Origin: Terriglobia bacterium
Lineage (GTDB): Bacteria; Acidobacteriota; Terriglobia; Bryobacterales; UBA6623
Direction of reading: 5' to 3'
DNA: 64,000 nucleotides
NCBI GenBank assembly: GCA_009841225.1
Contig: VXMF01000022.1
Coordinates: forward strand, 62,001 to 126,000
In this document: positions 1-9,667 of the stretch, piece by piece
Layout of the letters: every line of letters begins with the position of its first letter
Numbering within the stretch: position 1 is the stretch's first letter
Notes under the pieces: model-generated
Seen by the model: the letters and a program-made list of their open reading frames with translations, nothing else
Told to the model about the DNA's origin: nothing
Database searches by the model: none
Program-made: the position numbers and the translations under genes

Positions 1-1241
1 CATCCCGTAGCAACCTCTATATCCACGTCGGGGACCAAGTAACTGGCGACTGGGCAGGCTACAACCGGGGATCGGACTCACAGGTCGCGGAAGTGGACAC
101 GGGCGTTCCGAAGGACACCTTGGAGTCCATCTTGGAAAAGCTGACCATCGTCCCGGACGACCTGGCGGTCGACCCACGCATCGAACGGCTGCTTAAGCAG
201 CGGGCAGATATGGCCAAAGGCAAGCTCCCCTTGGGCTGGGCCGAGGCCGAGGCGGCGGCGATCGGAAGCTTGCTGGTCCAGGGCCACCGGGTCCGCTTCA
301 CCGGCCAAGACACGGAGCGAGGTACTTTCTCGCACCGCCATGCGGTGGTCTATGACGCGGAGACCGGGTTCCCGCACACGCCATTGCAGCATCTGTCCCC
401 ACGGCAGGGAACCTTCGAGATTCACAACAGCCCTCTGTCGGAAGGCGGGCCGCTGGGCTTCGAGTACGGCTACAGCCTCGAGTGGCCAGATAGCCTGATC
501 CTGTGGGAGGCTCAGTTCGGGGATTTCGTCAACGCGGCTCAGGTGATCGTGGATCAGTTCATCTCCAGTGGCGAGGACAAGTGGAACCTCTGGAGCGGCT
601 TGGTCATGCTGTTGCCCCATGGCTTTGAAGGCCAGGGTCCTGAGCATTCCAGCGCCCGGCTAGAGCGCTACCTGCAGTTGGCGGCCGAGGAAAATATCCA
701 GGTTGCCAACCCCACCACGCCCGCGCAGTACTTCCACCTGTTGAGGCGGCAAGTGCTGCGCTCGTGGCGCAAGCCCTTGGTCGTGATGGCGCCCAAGAGC
801 CTGCTGCGGCACTCCAACGTGGTCTCGAGCATCGACGAACTCGTGTCCGGGCGCTTTCGGCGCATCATCAGCGACCCGGTGGACGATCCGTCCGCAGTCA
901 GGCGCGTACTCGCCTGCAGCGGCAAGATCTACTACGAACTTGCGGAAGCCCGCCGAGCGGGCGGGCTCGAGGATGTCGCGATCGTGCGGCTTGAACAGCT
1001 CTACCCCCTCGGCCGCGAAGCACTCGAAGATGAGCTAGAAGCGTACCCCGAGGTCGACGTGGTCTGGGTACAAGAAGAGCCGCGCAACATGGGCGCATGG
1101 AGACACCTTCAGATGCGCTTCCGTGGGCTGTTCTCGGACGTGGTCTGCCGTCCCGAATCCGCCAGTCCCGCGACCGGCTCTCCTGGCAGCCACAAGCACG
1201 AGCAGCAGCAGCTCATAGAGCGCGCCTTGGCAGTCGGCTAA
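1..1241 (+). CDS. sucA: 2-oxoglutarate dehydrogenase E1 component, C-terminal part (cut by window edge)
   Basis: This is the thiamine-diphosphate E1 subunit that decarboxylates 2-oxoglutarate in the TCA cycle. The frame is open from base 3, so the gene begins before the window; the GTG at 93 is internal. About 410 C-terminal residues are visible. They carry the E1 transketolase-like pyrimidine-binding region (GQDTERGTFSHRHAVV, then EIHNSPLSEGGPLGFEYGYS), followed by LPHGFEGQGPEHSSARLERY and the C-terminal domain ending in EEPRNMGAWRH. These motifs are typical of OdhA/SucA-type E1 and not of the E1 alpha/beta type. The E2 gene starts 15 bases downstream and E3 follows, giving the sucA-sucB-lpd order of one operon. 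The N-terminal part, including any regulatory or fused domain, cannot be judged from here. Confidence 0.95.
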   Translation, partial: SRSNLYIHVGDQVTGDWAGYNRGSDSQVAEVDTGVPKDTLESILEKLTIVPDDLAVDPRIERLLKQRADMAKGKLPLGWAEAEAAAIGSLLVQGHRVRFTGQDTERGTFSHRHAVVYDAETGFPHTPLQHLSPRQGTFEIHNSPLSEGGPLGFEYGYSLEWPDSLILWEAQFGDFVNAAQVIVDQFISSGEDKWNLWSGLVMLLPHGFEGQGPEHSSARLERYLQLAAEENIQVANPTTPAQYFHLLRRQVLRSWRKPLVVMAPKSLLRHSNVVSSIDELVSGRFRRIISDPVDDPSAVRRVLACSGKIYYELAEARRAGGLEDVAIVRLEQLYPLGREALEDELEAYPEVDVVWVQEEPRNMGAWRHLQMRFRGLFSDVVCRPESASPATGSPGSHKHEQQQLIERALAVG

Positions 1242-1256
1242 GGTGTAGGGTCAGTC

Positions 1257-2513
1257 ATGGCTGTAGAGCTGATCATTCCCGAGGCCGGCGAATCGATTAC
1301 CGAAGTCCGAATCGGGCCTTGGCGCAAACCCGAGGGCTCGCATTTCGCCCTCGACGAGGTCACTGTCGAAATCGAGACCGACAAGGCCGCCATCGAATTA
1401 CCGAGCCCTGTGGCCGGCACGCTGGTCAGGATCCTGAAGCAGGAGGGCGACGATGCGGTACCGGGCGACGTGATCGGCTTGATCGAGCCGGGCGAAGCTC
1501 CGGCTGGACAGGAAGAGCCAGTGGCGGCGAGCGCTGGCGACGCTGAGACCGAAACCGCGACACCGCCGGCGGCGACAGTGGCCGAGCCTCCGGCTCGAGT
1601 GATGCCCAGTGCCCGACGCGTGCTGGGCGAAGCCGGCGTTCCAGCGTCGTCCGCGCAGGGCACCGGTCCTGGGGGCCGAGTACTCAAGGAAGATGCGACC
1701 CGCGCTGTGAGGGCGGCCCAGTCCGAATCCCCGCCAGCCGCAGAGGCCGCGCCGCCACCGGCACCCTCGGGCGAAGCCTCCGCAGCTTCCCCGCCACCTG
1801 AGCCAACCAAGGGGGCTTCCGAGGAACGAGTGCCCATGTCGCCGCTGCGAAAAGTGATCGCGCGCAACCTCGTCGAAGCCCAGCAGCAGGCCGCCCTGCT
1901 TACAACCTTCAACGAGGCCGACATGACCGCAGTGATCGAGTTGCGCCGTCGGCACAGCGAAAGCTTCCGGGAGCGGCACGGGGTGAAGCTAGGCTTCATG
2001 TCCTTCTTCGTCCGGGCAGTGGTGGACGCGCTGCAGGCCGTTCCGGCGGTCAACGCCCGCATCGAGGGCAGCGAGATCGTCTACCACAAGCACCAGGACA
2101 TCGGGATCGCCGTCGGCGGCGGACGGGGGCTAGTGGTGCCGGTGCTGCGCGGCGCCGAAGCGATGAGCTTCGCCGAGATCGAACGAGCCATTCACGACTT
2201 CGCCAGTCGGGCGCAGCAGAACAGGATCGAGATCTCGGAGCTGCGCGGAGGGACTTTCACCATCTCGAACGGCGGGATCTACGGTTCGATGCTGTCCACG
2301 CCGATCGTCAACCCACCGCAAAGCGGCATTCTCGGCATGCACGCCATTCAGGACCGCCCGGTGGCGGTGGACGGGGAGGTCGTCGTCCGGCCCATGATGT
2401 ATCTGGCGCTCACCTACGATCACAGGATCGTTGACGGGCGCGAGGCGGTGACGTTCCTCACGCGCATCAAGGATCTCGTGGAGAGCCCCGAGAGGATCTG
2501 GCTGCAGCTGTAA
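1257..2513 (+). CDS. sucB: Dihydrolipoyllysine-residue succinyltransferase (E2 of 2-oxoglutarate dehydrogenase)
   Basis: The 418-residue E2 core transfers the succinyl group to CoA. Residues 1-75 form a lipoyl domain with the lipoylation lysine at about K43 in [14 protein letters not shown] Pro/Ala-rich linker follows. A peripheral-subunit-binding domain lies near residues 118-150 ([12 protein letters not shown], then [12 protein letters not shown]), then a second linker and the catalytic domain from about residue 195. The catalytic motif [10 protein letters not shown] near the C-terminus contains the active-site His. The single lipoyl domain fits SucB better than the pyruvate dehydrogenase E2 of many bacteria, and the upstream sucA settles it. 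The start is the ATG 15 bases after the sucA stop. Confidence 0.95.
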   Translation: MAVELIIPEAGESITEVRIGPWRKPEGSHFALDEVTVEIETDKAAIELPSPVAGTLVRILKQEGDDAVPGDVIGLIEPGEAPAGQEEPVAASAGDAETETATPPAATVAEPPARVMPSARRVLGEAGVPASSAQGTGPGGRVLKEDATRAVRAAQSESPPAAEAAPPPAPSGEASAASPPPEPTKGASEERVPMSPLRKVIARNLVEAQQQAALLTTFNEADMTAVIELRRRHSESFRERHGVKLGFMSFFVRAVVDALQAVPAVNARIEGSEIVYHKHQDIGIAVGGGRGLVVPVLRGAEAMSFAEIERAIHDFASRAQQNRIEISELRGGTFTISNGGIYGSMLSTPIVNPPQSGILGMHAIQDRPVAVDGEVVVRPMMYLALTYDHRIVDGREAVTFLTRIKDLVESPERIWLQL

Positions 2514-2562
2514 GCCCGGGCCCCGCGGGCCAACCATCCCACCAAGCGGCGGAGTGCTCACG

Positions 2563-3948
2563 ATGCAATCTCACGACCTGATCGTCATAGGGGCCGGTCC
2601 GGGCGGTTACACCGCCGCCATCCGCGCCGCGCAACTCGGGCTTGACGTAGCCTGCGTAGAGAAGGAAAAGACACTGGGGGGCACCTGCCTGAGAATCGGC
2701 TGCATTCCGAGCAAGGCTTTGCTGGAGTCTTCAGAAATCTACGAACGGGCTTCAGAGGGTTTCGACGAGCACGGGGTGAAGGCCTCGGGCGTGCAGCTCG
2801 ACCTAGCCCGCATGTTGAAACGCAAGGACCGGGTGGTGACATCGCTGACGCGCGGCGTGGCCAGCCTGATCAAGAAGAACAAGATCACACGCTACACCGG
2901 AACCGCGAGATTCGCGTCGGCTTCGAGTCTGGCGATCGACACTGCGGGCGGCACACAAGAAATCGAGGCCAAGCACATCGTAATCGCGACCGGCAGCAAG
3001 TCTTCCTCGCTGCCGGGCATCGAGCTGGACGGTGATCGCGTGGGCACGAGCACGGAAGCGCTTTCGTACAGCGAGGTGCCCGCCCGCCTAGCGGTCATTG
3101 GCGCAGGGTACATCGGACTGGAGATGGGCTCGGTCTGGCGCCGCCTCGGCGCGGAGGTCGTGGTCTTTGAGTATCTCGACCGTATCCTGCCGGGCATGGA
3201 TCTCGAAGTAGCGACGGCTGCCCAGCAAATCCTGGCCAAACAGGGCATGCAGTTTCGGCTTGGGGCCAAGGTCACCGCAGCCCGGGCCGAGGGCGATGCC
3301 TGCACGGTCGAGGCCGACGGAGCTGAGCCCTTCGTCTGCGACCGTGTGCTGGTCGCGGTGGGACGTTTGGCGAACACCGAGGGACTCGGGCTGCAAGCTG
3401 CCGGCGTCGAGTTGGACAGCCGCGGACGGATCGAAGTCGGAGATGGATTCCAAACGTCGGTGGCGGGAATCTACGCGATCGGCGACGTGATCCGTGGCCC
3501 GATGCTTGCGCACAAGGCCGAAGAGGAGGGCATCGCGTGCGTGGAACGCATCGTGACGGGCTACGGCCACGTCAATTACGAGGCGATCCCGGGCGTGGTC
3601 TACACGCATCCAGAGATCGCCTCGGTTGGGAAGACTGAAGAACAGCTGGCCGAGGCAGGGACCGCCTACCGCAAGGGCGTGTTTCCCTTCATCGCCAACG
3701 GCAGGGCCAAGGCCATCGCTGACACCAGCGGGTTCGTCAAGGTGCTCGCCGACGAGGGCACAGATCGGGTGCTCGGAATCCACGTCATCGGCCCCCGCGC
3801 CGGCGATCTGATCGCCGAGGCAGCGGTAGCCGTCGAGTTCGGGGCCAGCAGCGAGGACATCGCGCGGTCCAGCCACGCGCACCCGACTCTGGCGGAAGCG
3901 CTCAAGGAAGCGGCCCTGTCAGTTGACCACAGGGCAATCCATTTCTAG
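2563..3948 (+). CDS. lpd: Dihydrolipoyl dehydrogenase (E3)
   Basis: This FAD flavoprotein of 461 residues reoxidises dihydrolipoamide and passes electrons to NAD. In order it shows the FAD-binding glycine motif GAGPGGYTAA (about residues 10-19), the redox disulfide C42-C47 in GGTCLRIGCIPSK, the NAD-binding GAGYIGLEMG, the second FAD segment AIGDVIRGPMLAHKAEEEG, and the C-terminal HAHPTLAEAL with the catalytic His-Glu pair. A GTG nine bases upstream could also start it, but ATG 2563 is preferred because GGAG lies 8 bases before it. It is the third gene of the sucAB-lpd operon. It could also serve other lipoamide complexes, which cannot be decided here. Confidence 0.96.
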   Translation: MQSHDLIVIGAGPGGYTAAIRAAQLGLDVACVEKEKTLGGTCLRIGCIPSKALLESSEIYERASEGFDEHGVKASGVQLDLARMLKRKDRVVTSLTRGVASLIKKNKITRYTGTARFASASSLAIDTAGGTQEIEAKHIVIATGSKSSSLPGIELDGDRVGTSTEALSYSEVPARLAVIGAGYIGLEMGSVWRRLGAEVVVFEYLDRILPGMDLEVATAAQQILAKQGMQFRLGAKVTAARAEGDACTVEADGAEPFVCDRVLVAVGRLANTEGLGLQAAGVELDSRGRIEVGDGFQTSVAGIYAIGDVIRGPMLAHKAEEEGIACVERIVTGYGHVNYEAIPGVVYTHPEIASVGKTEEQLAEAGTAYRKGVFPFIANGRAKAIADTSGFVKVLADEGTDRVLGIHVIGPRAGDLIAEAAVAVEFGASSEDIARSSHAHPTLAEALKEAALSVDHRAIHF

Positions 3949-4232
3949 CCCGCGAAGATCGGCACGCTCCGGGCGCGTGCGAGGTCGCGCTGGCGGAGTC
4001 TATCGGCTTGAGCCGTGATGCCTCGGGCCGGGCACGTGGGACGGAGAACGGACAAGCCGTCGCGCAGGTCGCGGGCGTTTTCGCCACCAAGTCCGCGGAA
4101 ATCGAGCACTGCAAGCGCGGTCTACCCGCGAAGACTGGCATTTGATCAAATCCGAAAGTGGCATTCCTAGTAGTAATGAGATTCTTGACTGCTATCTAAG
4201 CTCAGTGATTTCAATAAGTTACAATATGAGGA

Positions 4233-4308
4233 TGGTGGCCAGGGACGGACTTGAACCGCCGACGCCGGCCTTTTCAGGGCCGCGCTCTACCACCTGAGCT
4301 ACCTGGCC
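4233..4308 (-). tRNA. tRNA-Phe (GAA)
   Basis: Reading the minus strand gives a 76-nt cloverleaf with acceptor stem GGCCAGG/CCTGGCC, discriminator A and an encoded CCA. The D arm holds AGCTCAGGTGGTAGAGC. The anticodon loop is CTGAAAA between CGGCC and GGCCG, so the anticodon is GAA. The T loop is GTTCAAG. Immediately downstream in its own direction (below 4233) is an AT-rich stretch containing the perfect palindrome ATTTGATCAAAT at 4140-4151. I see no gene between lpd and this tRNA. Confidence 0.97.
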
Positions 4309-4389
4309 AGTCCCCTCATAGTACTTCAGTCTATTTGCGCGGTCAAATTCCGGTGCAACCCCCTCGGGCTCGCGGCTCCCGGCCGCGCC

Positions 4390-7300
4390 CTAGAATTCGT
4401 AGCGCAGGAACAGCTCGATCCGCCTAGGGCCAACGATGGTACTGGTGATTCGTCCGAATTGCGTGGAGCCGATCGAGTGGGACCCTGAGTAGAACGACGG
4501 GTGGTTGAGGATGTTCTCGACGCGCGCTCCCGCCTTGACGGAGTGGTTCTCGGTGATTCTCGTCAGCTTGCTCACCGAGACGTCGAACACGAACGCGCTC
4601 GGGCCCGAGAACAGGCGTCGCTGCAGGTTCCCAACCTCGCCCGGTCCTGGATGGGAGAAGGCTTGGCCCGTGAACCTGTCGGCGCCATCAATCGCCACAC
4701 CGCTGTTATCGCGCGTGTTGATCGCGCCCTGCGAGATCATGAACGGCCCGTCATCGGTCATTCGGAATCGCACGATATGGTCGAGTTGGTCCTTGTTCAA
4801 TGATGACGTAGCCGTGTTCTCACCCGACCGGCCGCGGCGATTCAAAGTGCCTCGCCCCGACAATATGGACAGCGGGGATCCACTTTGCAGCGTGACGATG
4901 GAGGCCAGCGTCCAGCCTTGGAGCAAGCGGTTGGAGGAATTGAAGGGAAGCCTCCAAATGACGTTAGCGTTCATCACATGGGTCAAATCGAAGGTCGCGC
5001 GGGCACGCTCCAGTTCCGGTTGCTCCAGATCTAGGAAGGGCGCGAACCGGTGGGAGCCGACCCCGCTTGAATCGGTCAAGACCTTCGAGAACGAATAGTT
5101 GGCTTGGAACTGCACGCCGCTCGCCGCTCGCCGCCGCACCTCAAGTTGCAAGGCGTGATAGCTCGAATTGGAGTAGTTCGTCACCAAATCGCTTACGAAG
5201 GCGTTCTGGTTGCGCCGGAAGCTGACGTCAGTTCCCTCGGTCAGGCCGTTGAAGACATACAGTTCGGCCAAACCGCCTGGCTCGCCTTGGCGAATGTAGT
5301 TCTGCACGATCGGGAAGCGGATATACCCTCCCCCGATGATCCTCGGAAACACGATGAGCTCCTCGCTGCCCTCCAGAGCGGGGTTGTAGCTGGGGTCGAA
5401 GAAGCCAGTCGCAGCTTGCGCCAAGAAGCCGTTGTTGCGGGCTCGGATCACGTCGTCAAGGAATCCGTTCTCCTTGATGATGACTTGGTTGTAGTCGAAC
5501 GACCGGACCAGTTTGGTGCCCTTGTTGCCAACGTAGCGGGCCTCGACCACGGTCTTCCAGCCGATGTCGCGCTGTAAGCCGAAGTTCCACTGCTGCACGT
5601 ACGGCGAGCGGAAGTTCGGATCGATGGAGAACACCGCCGCGCCCGGATCAATCAGCTGATTCTGGCTCACTCGGCGCGGGACGGCGTATTCAGGAGGATC
5701 CACTGTGACCGGCCCGTCTGCGAGGAATGCATCAAGGTTCTGGAGCAAGTTCGAGCCCTGCAGGCCATCGTTGGCCGTAATGGCATTGTTGGCACTGCCA
5801 ATCGTCTCGTCATTGACGTAGTTGATGCTGTAGCCGGCGCGCAGGGATGTCTTGCCATCACCGAAAACATCCCAGGCAATGCCAATGTTCGGCGCGAAAT
5901 TGTTGCGATCCGGATTCCACAAGGGCCGCCCCACGCCGCCACCGGCAAAGTCCAGTTCGGCGTCGGACAGCAAGGTATCGATCAGGGTGCCGGGCCCGGG
6001 AACTGGCAGCAGCATGAGGCTGTCGCGCTCATCCAGTCTCCCGAAATACTCCCAGCGCAGGCCCAGATTCACGGTGAAGCGCGGCCGGATCTTGATGCTG
6101 TCCTGGCCGTACAACGCGAACGAATCGTAGCTATATCGCCTGCGCTGCTCTTGTCCGGGGACGAAACCAGATGTCCGGTCCCTGACATTGAACGACTGCG
6201 ATGCGGTCGAGACGATGCCTGCCAGCGAGGCAAGCAGGGACTGGGCGGTGCCCAGATCGCCGGAATCAATACCGCCTGGAAACAACGCTCCCGGGATTTG
6301 GTACTCGCTCTCCACCCCCAAGCCGATCCCCATTTCCGGCACGACACCGAAGTAGTTGAAGCTCTCGACCCGGACTTGCTGCGCGTCGAATCCGAACTGC
6401 ACCGAGTGCCGCCCGATCAGCGCCATGGCGTTGTCGCGGATGTTGAAGGTGTCGGTGTAGCGCCCTTGCGGAGCAAAGTTAACGTTTGGATTCGTATACA
6501 GCATCCCCGACACTTCATAGTCGGTCGGAGCTGCGCTGTTGCGAAAATCCCCCGGGGCGAGATTGAAGCCGAAGCGCGCCTCGTTGGTCCAGCGCGGTCC
6601 GAACGTGCTGCGCCATGCAGCCGAGAGAAACTGCGATTTGACGAAATCCTGCACCGGGGGCGCTTCGTAGTAGGCCACGCCGGTGTCGGGGCGGTCGTTG
6701 GTCTCGTCGCTGCGCTTGTACGTCACCGCCAGCGCTCCGCTAGCGCTCGCGTTCCAGTCGCCACGCGCTGTGATGGCTTTCCTGTCTGCGTTGTCGCGGG
6801 TCAAGAAGCGATACCCGGCCGTATTGAGCTGGCGCTCGGACGTGCTGTCTCCCCGGTCGAAGTTGTTGATTTCGCTGGGAGCCGGAATCTGGCTCAGGAG
6901 CTGCGCCGCCGCCGCGTCCGCCTCCAATCCCTGCAGCCTCAGCACGTTGACTTCGCGCAAGGTGTTGCTCAGGTCTAGGTATCTGAAGACTCCCTGGGCC
7001 GCAGTCGGAGTCAGGATCGTGGTGTTGACGAGGCTCTCGCGCCGGTCTGTCATCACCTCATAGTTAGCGAAGAAGAAGACGCGATTCTTGATCGCAGGAC
7101 CGCCCAGCGAGCCGCCGTACTGGTTGAAGCTCAGCTCCGGTTTCTCCAAGCCCTGCCGGTTGGAAAACCAGGGCGAGGCGGCGAGCTTGTGGCTGCGGTT
7201 GTGCCAGTAGGCGTTGCCGTGAAACTCCGGCCCGCCAGATCGTGTCGTGAAGTTCACCTGGGACGCGCCCATGCCGACCGCCGAAGATCCGTTCTGAGTC

Positions 7301-7950
7301 GTGATGGCGAACTCGGCGACTTGATCGATCAGAGTCCGGCTCGACAAGAAGTCCAGAGCGTTGCTGCGGATGAAGTTGTCCTGGATGTTGATGCCATCCA
7401 GAGTGACGTTGGAGTATGACGTGCGCTGGCCGTTGATGACGGTGCTCGCAGCGCCGCCGTAAGCGACTCCTGCCTGCAGGCTGACGAAGCTCAGGGGGTC
7501 CCTTCCGATCAAGGGAAGCTCTTGGATCTGGTCAGAAGTGACGATGGAAGTGACTTCCGCGTTCGATGTCTGCACACGGGCCACATCGCCTTCGACAACC
7601 ACGACTTCCGTGGACGGCCCAAGCTCAAGAACGATCGGCGGCAGCGAGGTAGCCAGTGCGACATCGACCTTCTGATGATTGACCGTGTAATTGCGGAAAC
7701 CCTCGGCGCTGACCTCGATCGTGTACATTCCGGGCACCAAGGTACCCACATTGAAGGAGCCCGCCACGCTCGTTTCTAGTTCAACGGTTACGCCAGTGGA
7801 CTCACTCCGAACCGTCACCGACGCGCCTGGAATGGACGCCCCGGTGGCATCCAGAACGACACCGGCTAGCCTCCCGGTAGCCGTCTGGCCAAATACACCG
7901 GTCGGGATAACCAAGACCACTAAGAAGATCAAAACACGAGCTAACTTCAT
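4390..7950 (-). CDS. TonB-dependent receptor, Oar-like, with N-terminal carboxypeptidase-regulatory-like domain
   Basis: This 1186-residue outer-membrane protein probably imports large substrates, by family analogy plant- or host-derived glycans. It begins with a signal peptide (MKLARVLIFLVVLVIPTGVFG, cleaved before QTATG). A beta-sandwich CarboxypepD_reg domain follows at about 24-110 (GRLAGVVLDATGASIPGASV). The plug region is near 130-240, with VINGQRTSYSNVTLDGINIQ. The rest is a long beta-barrel ending in the aromatic RIELFLRYEF typical of outer-membrane C-termini. Size and architecture match the large Oar/TonB receptors that are expanded in Acidobacteriota. The region upstream of its ATG is AT-rich and could hold the promoter. 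No SusD-like partner is encoded nearby, so the substrate is open. Confidence 0.9.
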   Translation of the reverse strand: MKLARVLIFLVVLVIPTGVFGQTATGRLAGVVLDATGASIPGASVTVRSESTGVTVELETSVAGSFNVGTLVPGMYTIEVSAEGFRNYTVNHQKVDVALATSLPPIVLELGPSTEVVVVEGDVARVQTSNAEVTSIVTSDQIQELPLIGRDPLSFVSLQAGVAYGGAASTVINGQRTSYSNVTLDGINIQDNFIRSNALDFLSSRTLIDQVAEFAITTQNGSSAVGMGASQVNFTTRSGGPEFHGNAYWHNRSHKLAASPWFSNRQGLEKPELSFNQYGGSLGGPAIKNRVFFFANYEVMTDRRESLVNTTILTPTAAQGVFRYLDLSNTLREVNVLRLQGLEADAAAAQLLSQIPAPSEINNFDRGDSTSERQLNTAGYRFLTRDNADRKAITARGDWNASASGALAVTYKRSDETNDRPDTGVAYYEAPPVQDFVKSQFLSAAWRSTFGPRWTNEARFGFNLAPGDFRNSAAPTDYEVSGMLYTNPNVNFAPQGRYTDTFNIRDNAMALIGRHSVQFGFDAQQVRVESFNYFGVVPEMGIGLGVESEYQIPGALFPGGIDSGDLGTAQSLLASLAGIVSTASQSFNVRDRTSGFVPGQEQRRRYSYDSFALYGQDSIKIRPRFTVNLGLRWEYFGRLDERDSLMLLPVPGPGTLIDTLLSDAELDFAGGGVGRPLWNPDRNNFAPNIGIAWDVFGDGKTSLRAGYSINYVNDETIGSANNAITANDGLQGSNLLQNLDAFLADGPVTVDPPEYAVPRRVSQNQLIDPGAAVFSIDPNFRSPYVQQWNFGLQRDIGWKTVVEARYVGNKGTKLVRSFDYNQVIIKENGFLDDVIRARNNGFLAQAATGFFDPSYNPALEGSEELIVFPRIIGGGYIRFPIVQNYIRQGEPGGLAELYVFNGLTEGTDVSFRRNQNAFVSDLVTNYSNSSYHALQLEVRRRAASGVQFQANYSFSKVLTDSSGVGSHRFAPFLDLEQPELERARATFDLTHVMNANVIWRLPFNSSNRLLQGWTLASIVTLQSGSPLSILSGRGTLNRRGRSGENTATSSLNKDQLDHIVRFRMTDDGPFMISQGAINTRDNSGVAIDGADRFTGQAFSHPGPGEVGNLQRRLFSGPSAFVFDVSVSKLTRITENHSVKAGARVENILNHPSFYSGSHSIGSTQFGRITSTIVGPRRIELFLRYEF

Positions 7951-8261
7951 AAATTTGATTCTAATTTACACCATTTCTACATAGGCTGCCTCGTCCCTCA
8001 AATTCACCGGAACTTCACAACGAAACGCCGCGCCAGGCGTATGAGCCGATGCTGCACGCAACGAGGGCAGTGCCAGGTCACTGCAGGCTGGAAACGGACA
8101 TCAGCAGCTGCCTGTTGGAGCTTGCGATGTCGCCCGGAGCCGCGTTGCCAGCAATTCAGATAAAGCGCAGCTGCCGGCCGGATCGTTCAGCCACGGCCGG
8201 GTCCAGGCTGGCTCAGGTCGCGACTTCACGTACTTGGCCGACTGGTGAGGCGACAGCTACG
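7951..8261. other. Intergenic region without a recognised gene
   Basis: The 311 bases between the receptor start and the stop of the next gene hold no reading frame I can support. The part nearest the receptor ATG (about 7951-7985) is AT-rich and is the likely site of its promoter, but I could not place hexamers with confidence. A long open frame crossing this region on the plus strand is antisense to the oxidoreductase gene and is considered spurious. Confidence 0.5.
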
Positions 8262-9557
8262 TCAGACCTTCGGCAGAGCCCAGCGATCGCGGTACTCGCG
8301 CGAAACCAGCGCGTTCGCGTCGGAATCCTCGCTGAAGCTCTCCGTGGCCGGGTCGAAATGAAGCTTCCGGTCTGTCCGCCAAGCGATGTTCCCGAGGTGT
8401 ATCAGTGCCGACGCGCAATGGCCGATCTCGATATCGCACGCCGGGCGGCCGCCGGTGCGGATCGCATCGAGCATGTCGCGCTTGTGGTTGACATCATCCT
8501 CGGCCTTCGCACTCGCGCCGGAGGTCACGATCTTGCCCGCTTCGTCGAACGCACGCCAGCTCCCGTTGCCGATCACCACGTAGCCGTTCTCGCCGTATAC
8601 AGCAGCCCCCTCCGCCTCGCCTTCCATCGTCGTGGGCTGCCAGTTGCGCATTTCGTACATCAGCGTCGCGCCGGGATAGTCCCAAGTCACCACGAGCGTG
8701 TCCGGCCACTGTTGTGCGTCGTCGAAGAAGAACTTGCCGCCCGAAGCCGTGACAGCCGTCGGCCAATCGGGCAGTTTCTTGCCCATCGCCTCGAACCCCG
8801 CCGCCAGCCCGCGCCGGGCGTAGTCCACGCGGTGAACACCGTCGTTGCCCAAGTCTCCGGTGCCGTAATCGAAGAACCAGCGCCAGCTGCCGTGGAAGCG
8901 ATTCCGATTGAACGGGCGCTTCGGGGCCGGGCCGAGCCACATGTCGTAGTCCACTCCGGCAGGCACTGCCTCGTCCGGCGGGTAACCGATTCCCTTCTGC
9001 CGGGCGCTCTCCCAACCCTTGGCGAAGGCAACCTTCCCCAGTGCGCCAGTGCGGATGTATGCGCAAGCCTCCTCGTAGTTCCGGCCACTGCGGGATTGGA
9101 TCCCCACCTGCACAACACGGTTGTACTTGCGAGCAGCATCCAACATGGCCCGCCCTTCGGCGATGTTGTGACCAGCAGGCTTCTCCACATAGACGTGCTT
9201 GCCCGCTTGGCAGGCCAACATCGTCGGGATCGCATGCCAGTGGGTGGGTGTCCCGACCACGAGCACATCGATGTCGGAATCCTCCAAGAGCCGCCGAAAG
9301 TCGGTCTCGACTGCCGGTCGGCTACCCTGCCGATCGCCGACCGCAGCAACAGCTCCATCGAACAGGCGCTGGTCCACATCGCAGATGGTCTTGACGCGGA
9401 CGTCCGGCATCTCGGCGAATCCGTAGAGCAGCTTGCGCCCGCGTCCGCGAAAACCCATCATTCCAACCGTGACGCGCTCGTTCACGCTCGCTCCGCTGAG
9501 CAGTGCGGGCGCAATCGCGCCCGCAGTGGCTCCAAGAAAGTCTCGTCTCGTGCGCAT
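8262..9557 (-). CDS. Tat-exported Gfo/Idh/MocA family oxidoreductase
   Basis: This is an NAD(P)-dependent oxidoreductase-like protein of 431 residues acting on sugars or inositols. It starts with a twin-arginine signal (MRTRRDFLGATAGA) followed by a hydrophobic stretch, so it is probably exported folded. The Rossmann segment is at about 29-60 (VTVGMMGFRGRGRKLL, then ICDVDQ), and the family catalytic motif VEKPAGHNIAEG falls near residues 124-135. The frame is open another 185 codons upstream into the neighbouring transporter gene. I chose the ATG at 9557 because the Tat motif begins there and upstream codons overlap the transporter. It lies 110 bases after the DASS symporter in the same direction and may be co-transcribed with it. 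Substrate unknown. Confidence 0.85.
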   Translation of the reverse strand: MRTRRDFLGATAGAIAPALLSGASVNERVTVGMMGFRGRGRKLLYGFAEMPDVRVKTICDVDQRLFDGAVAAVGDRQGSRPAVETDFRRLLEDSDIDVLVVGTPTHWHAIPTMLACQAGKHVYVEKPAGHNIAEGRAMLDAARKYNRVVQVGIQSRSGRNYEEACAYIRTGALGKVAFAKGWESARQKGIGYPPDEAVPAGVDYDMWLGPAPKRPFNRNRFHGSWRWFFDYGTGDLGNDGVHRVDYARRGLAAGFEAMGKKLPDWPTAVTASGGKFFFDDAQQWPDTLVVTWDYPGATLMYEMRNWQPTTMEGEAEGAAVYGENGYVVIGNGSWRAFDEAGKIVTSGASAKAEDDVNHKRDMLDAIRTGGRPACDIEIGHCASALIHLGNIAWRTDRKLHFDPATESFSEDSDANALVSREYRDRWALPKV

Positions 9558-9667
9558 GGCGATGCCCCGCACGTAACAATAGCGCGAAAGCGCCTTGCGC
9601 GTCGAACGCTTGCGATGGAACGACCGTTGCAGCCAATCCGCCACGCGCGGTCGAAACTGGCGGTTCG

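Noticed and set aside
4140-4151. Palindrome ATTTGATCAAAT between lpd and tRNA-Phe
   Set aside because: A single perfect 12-base palindrome without a nearby start codon is too weak to call an operator.
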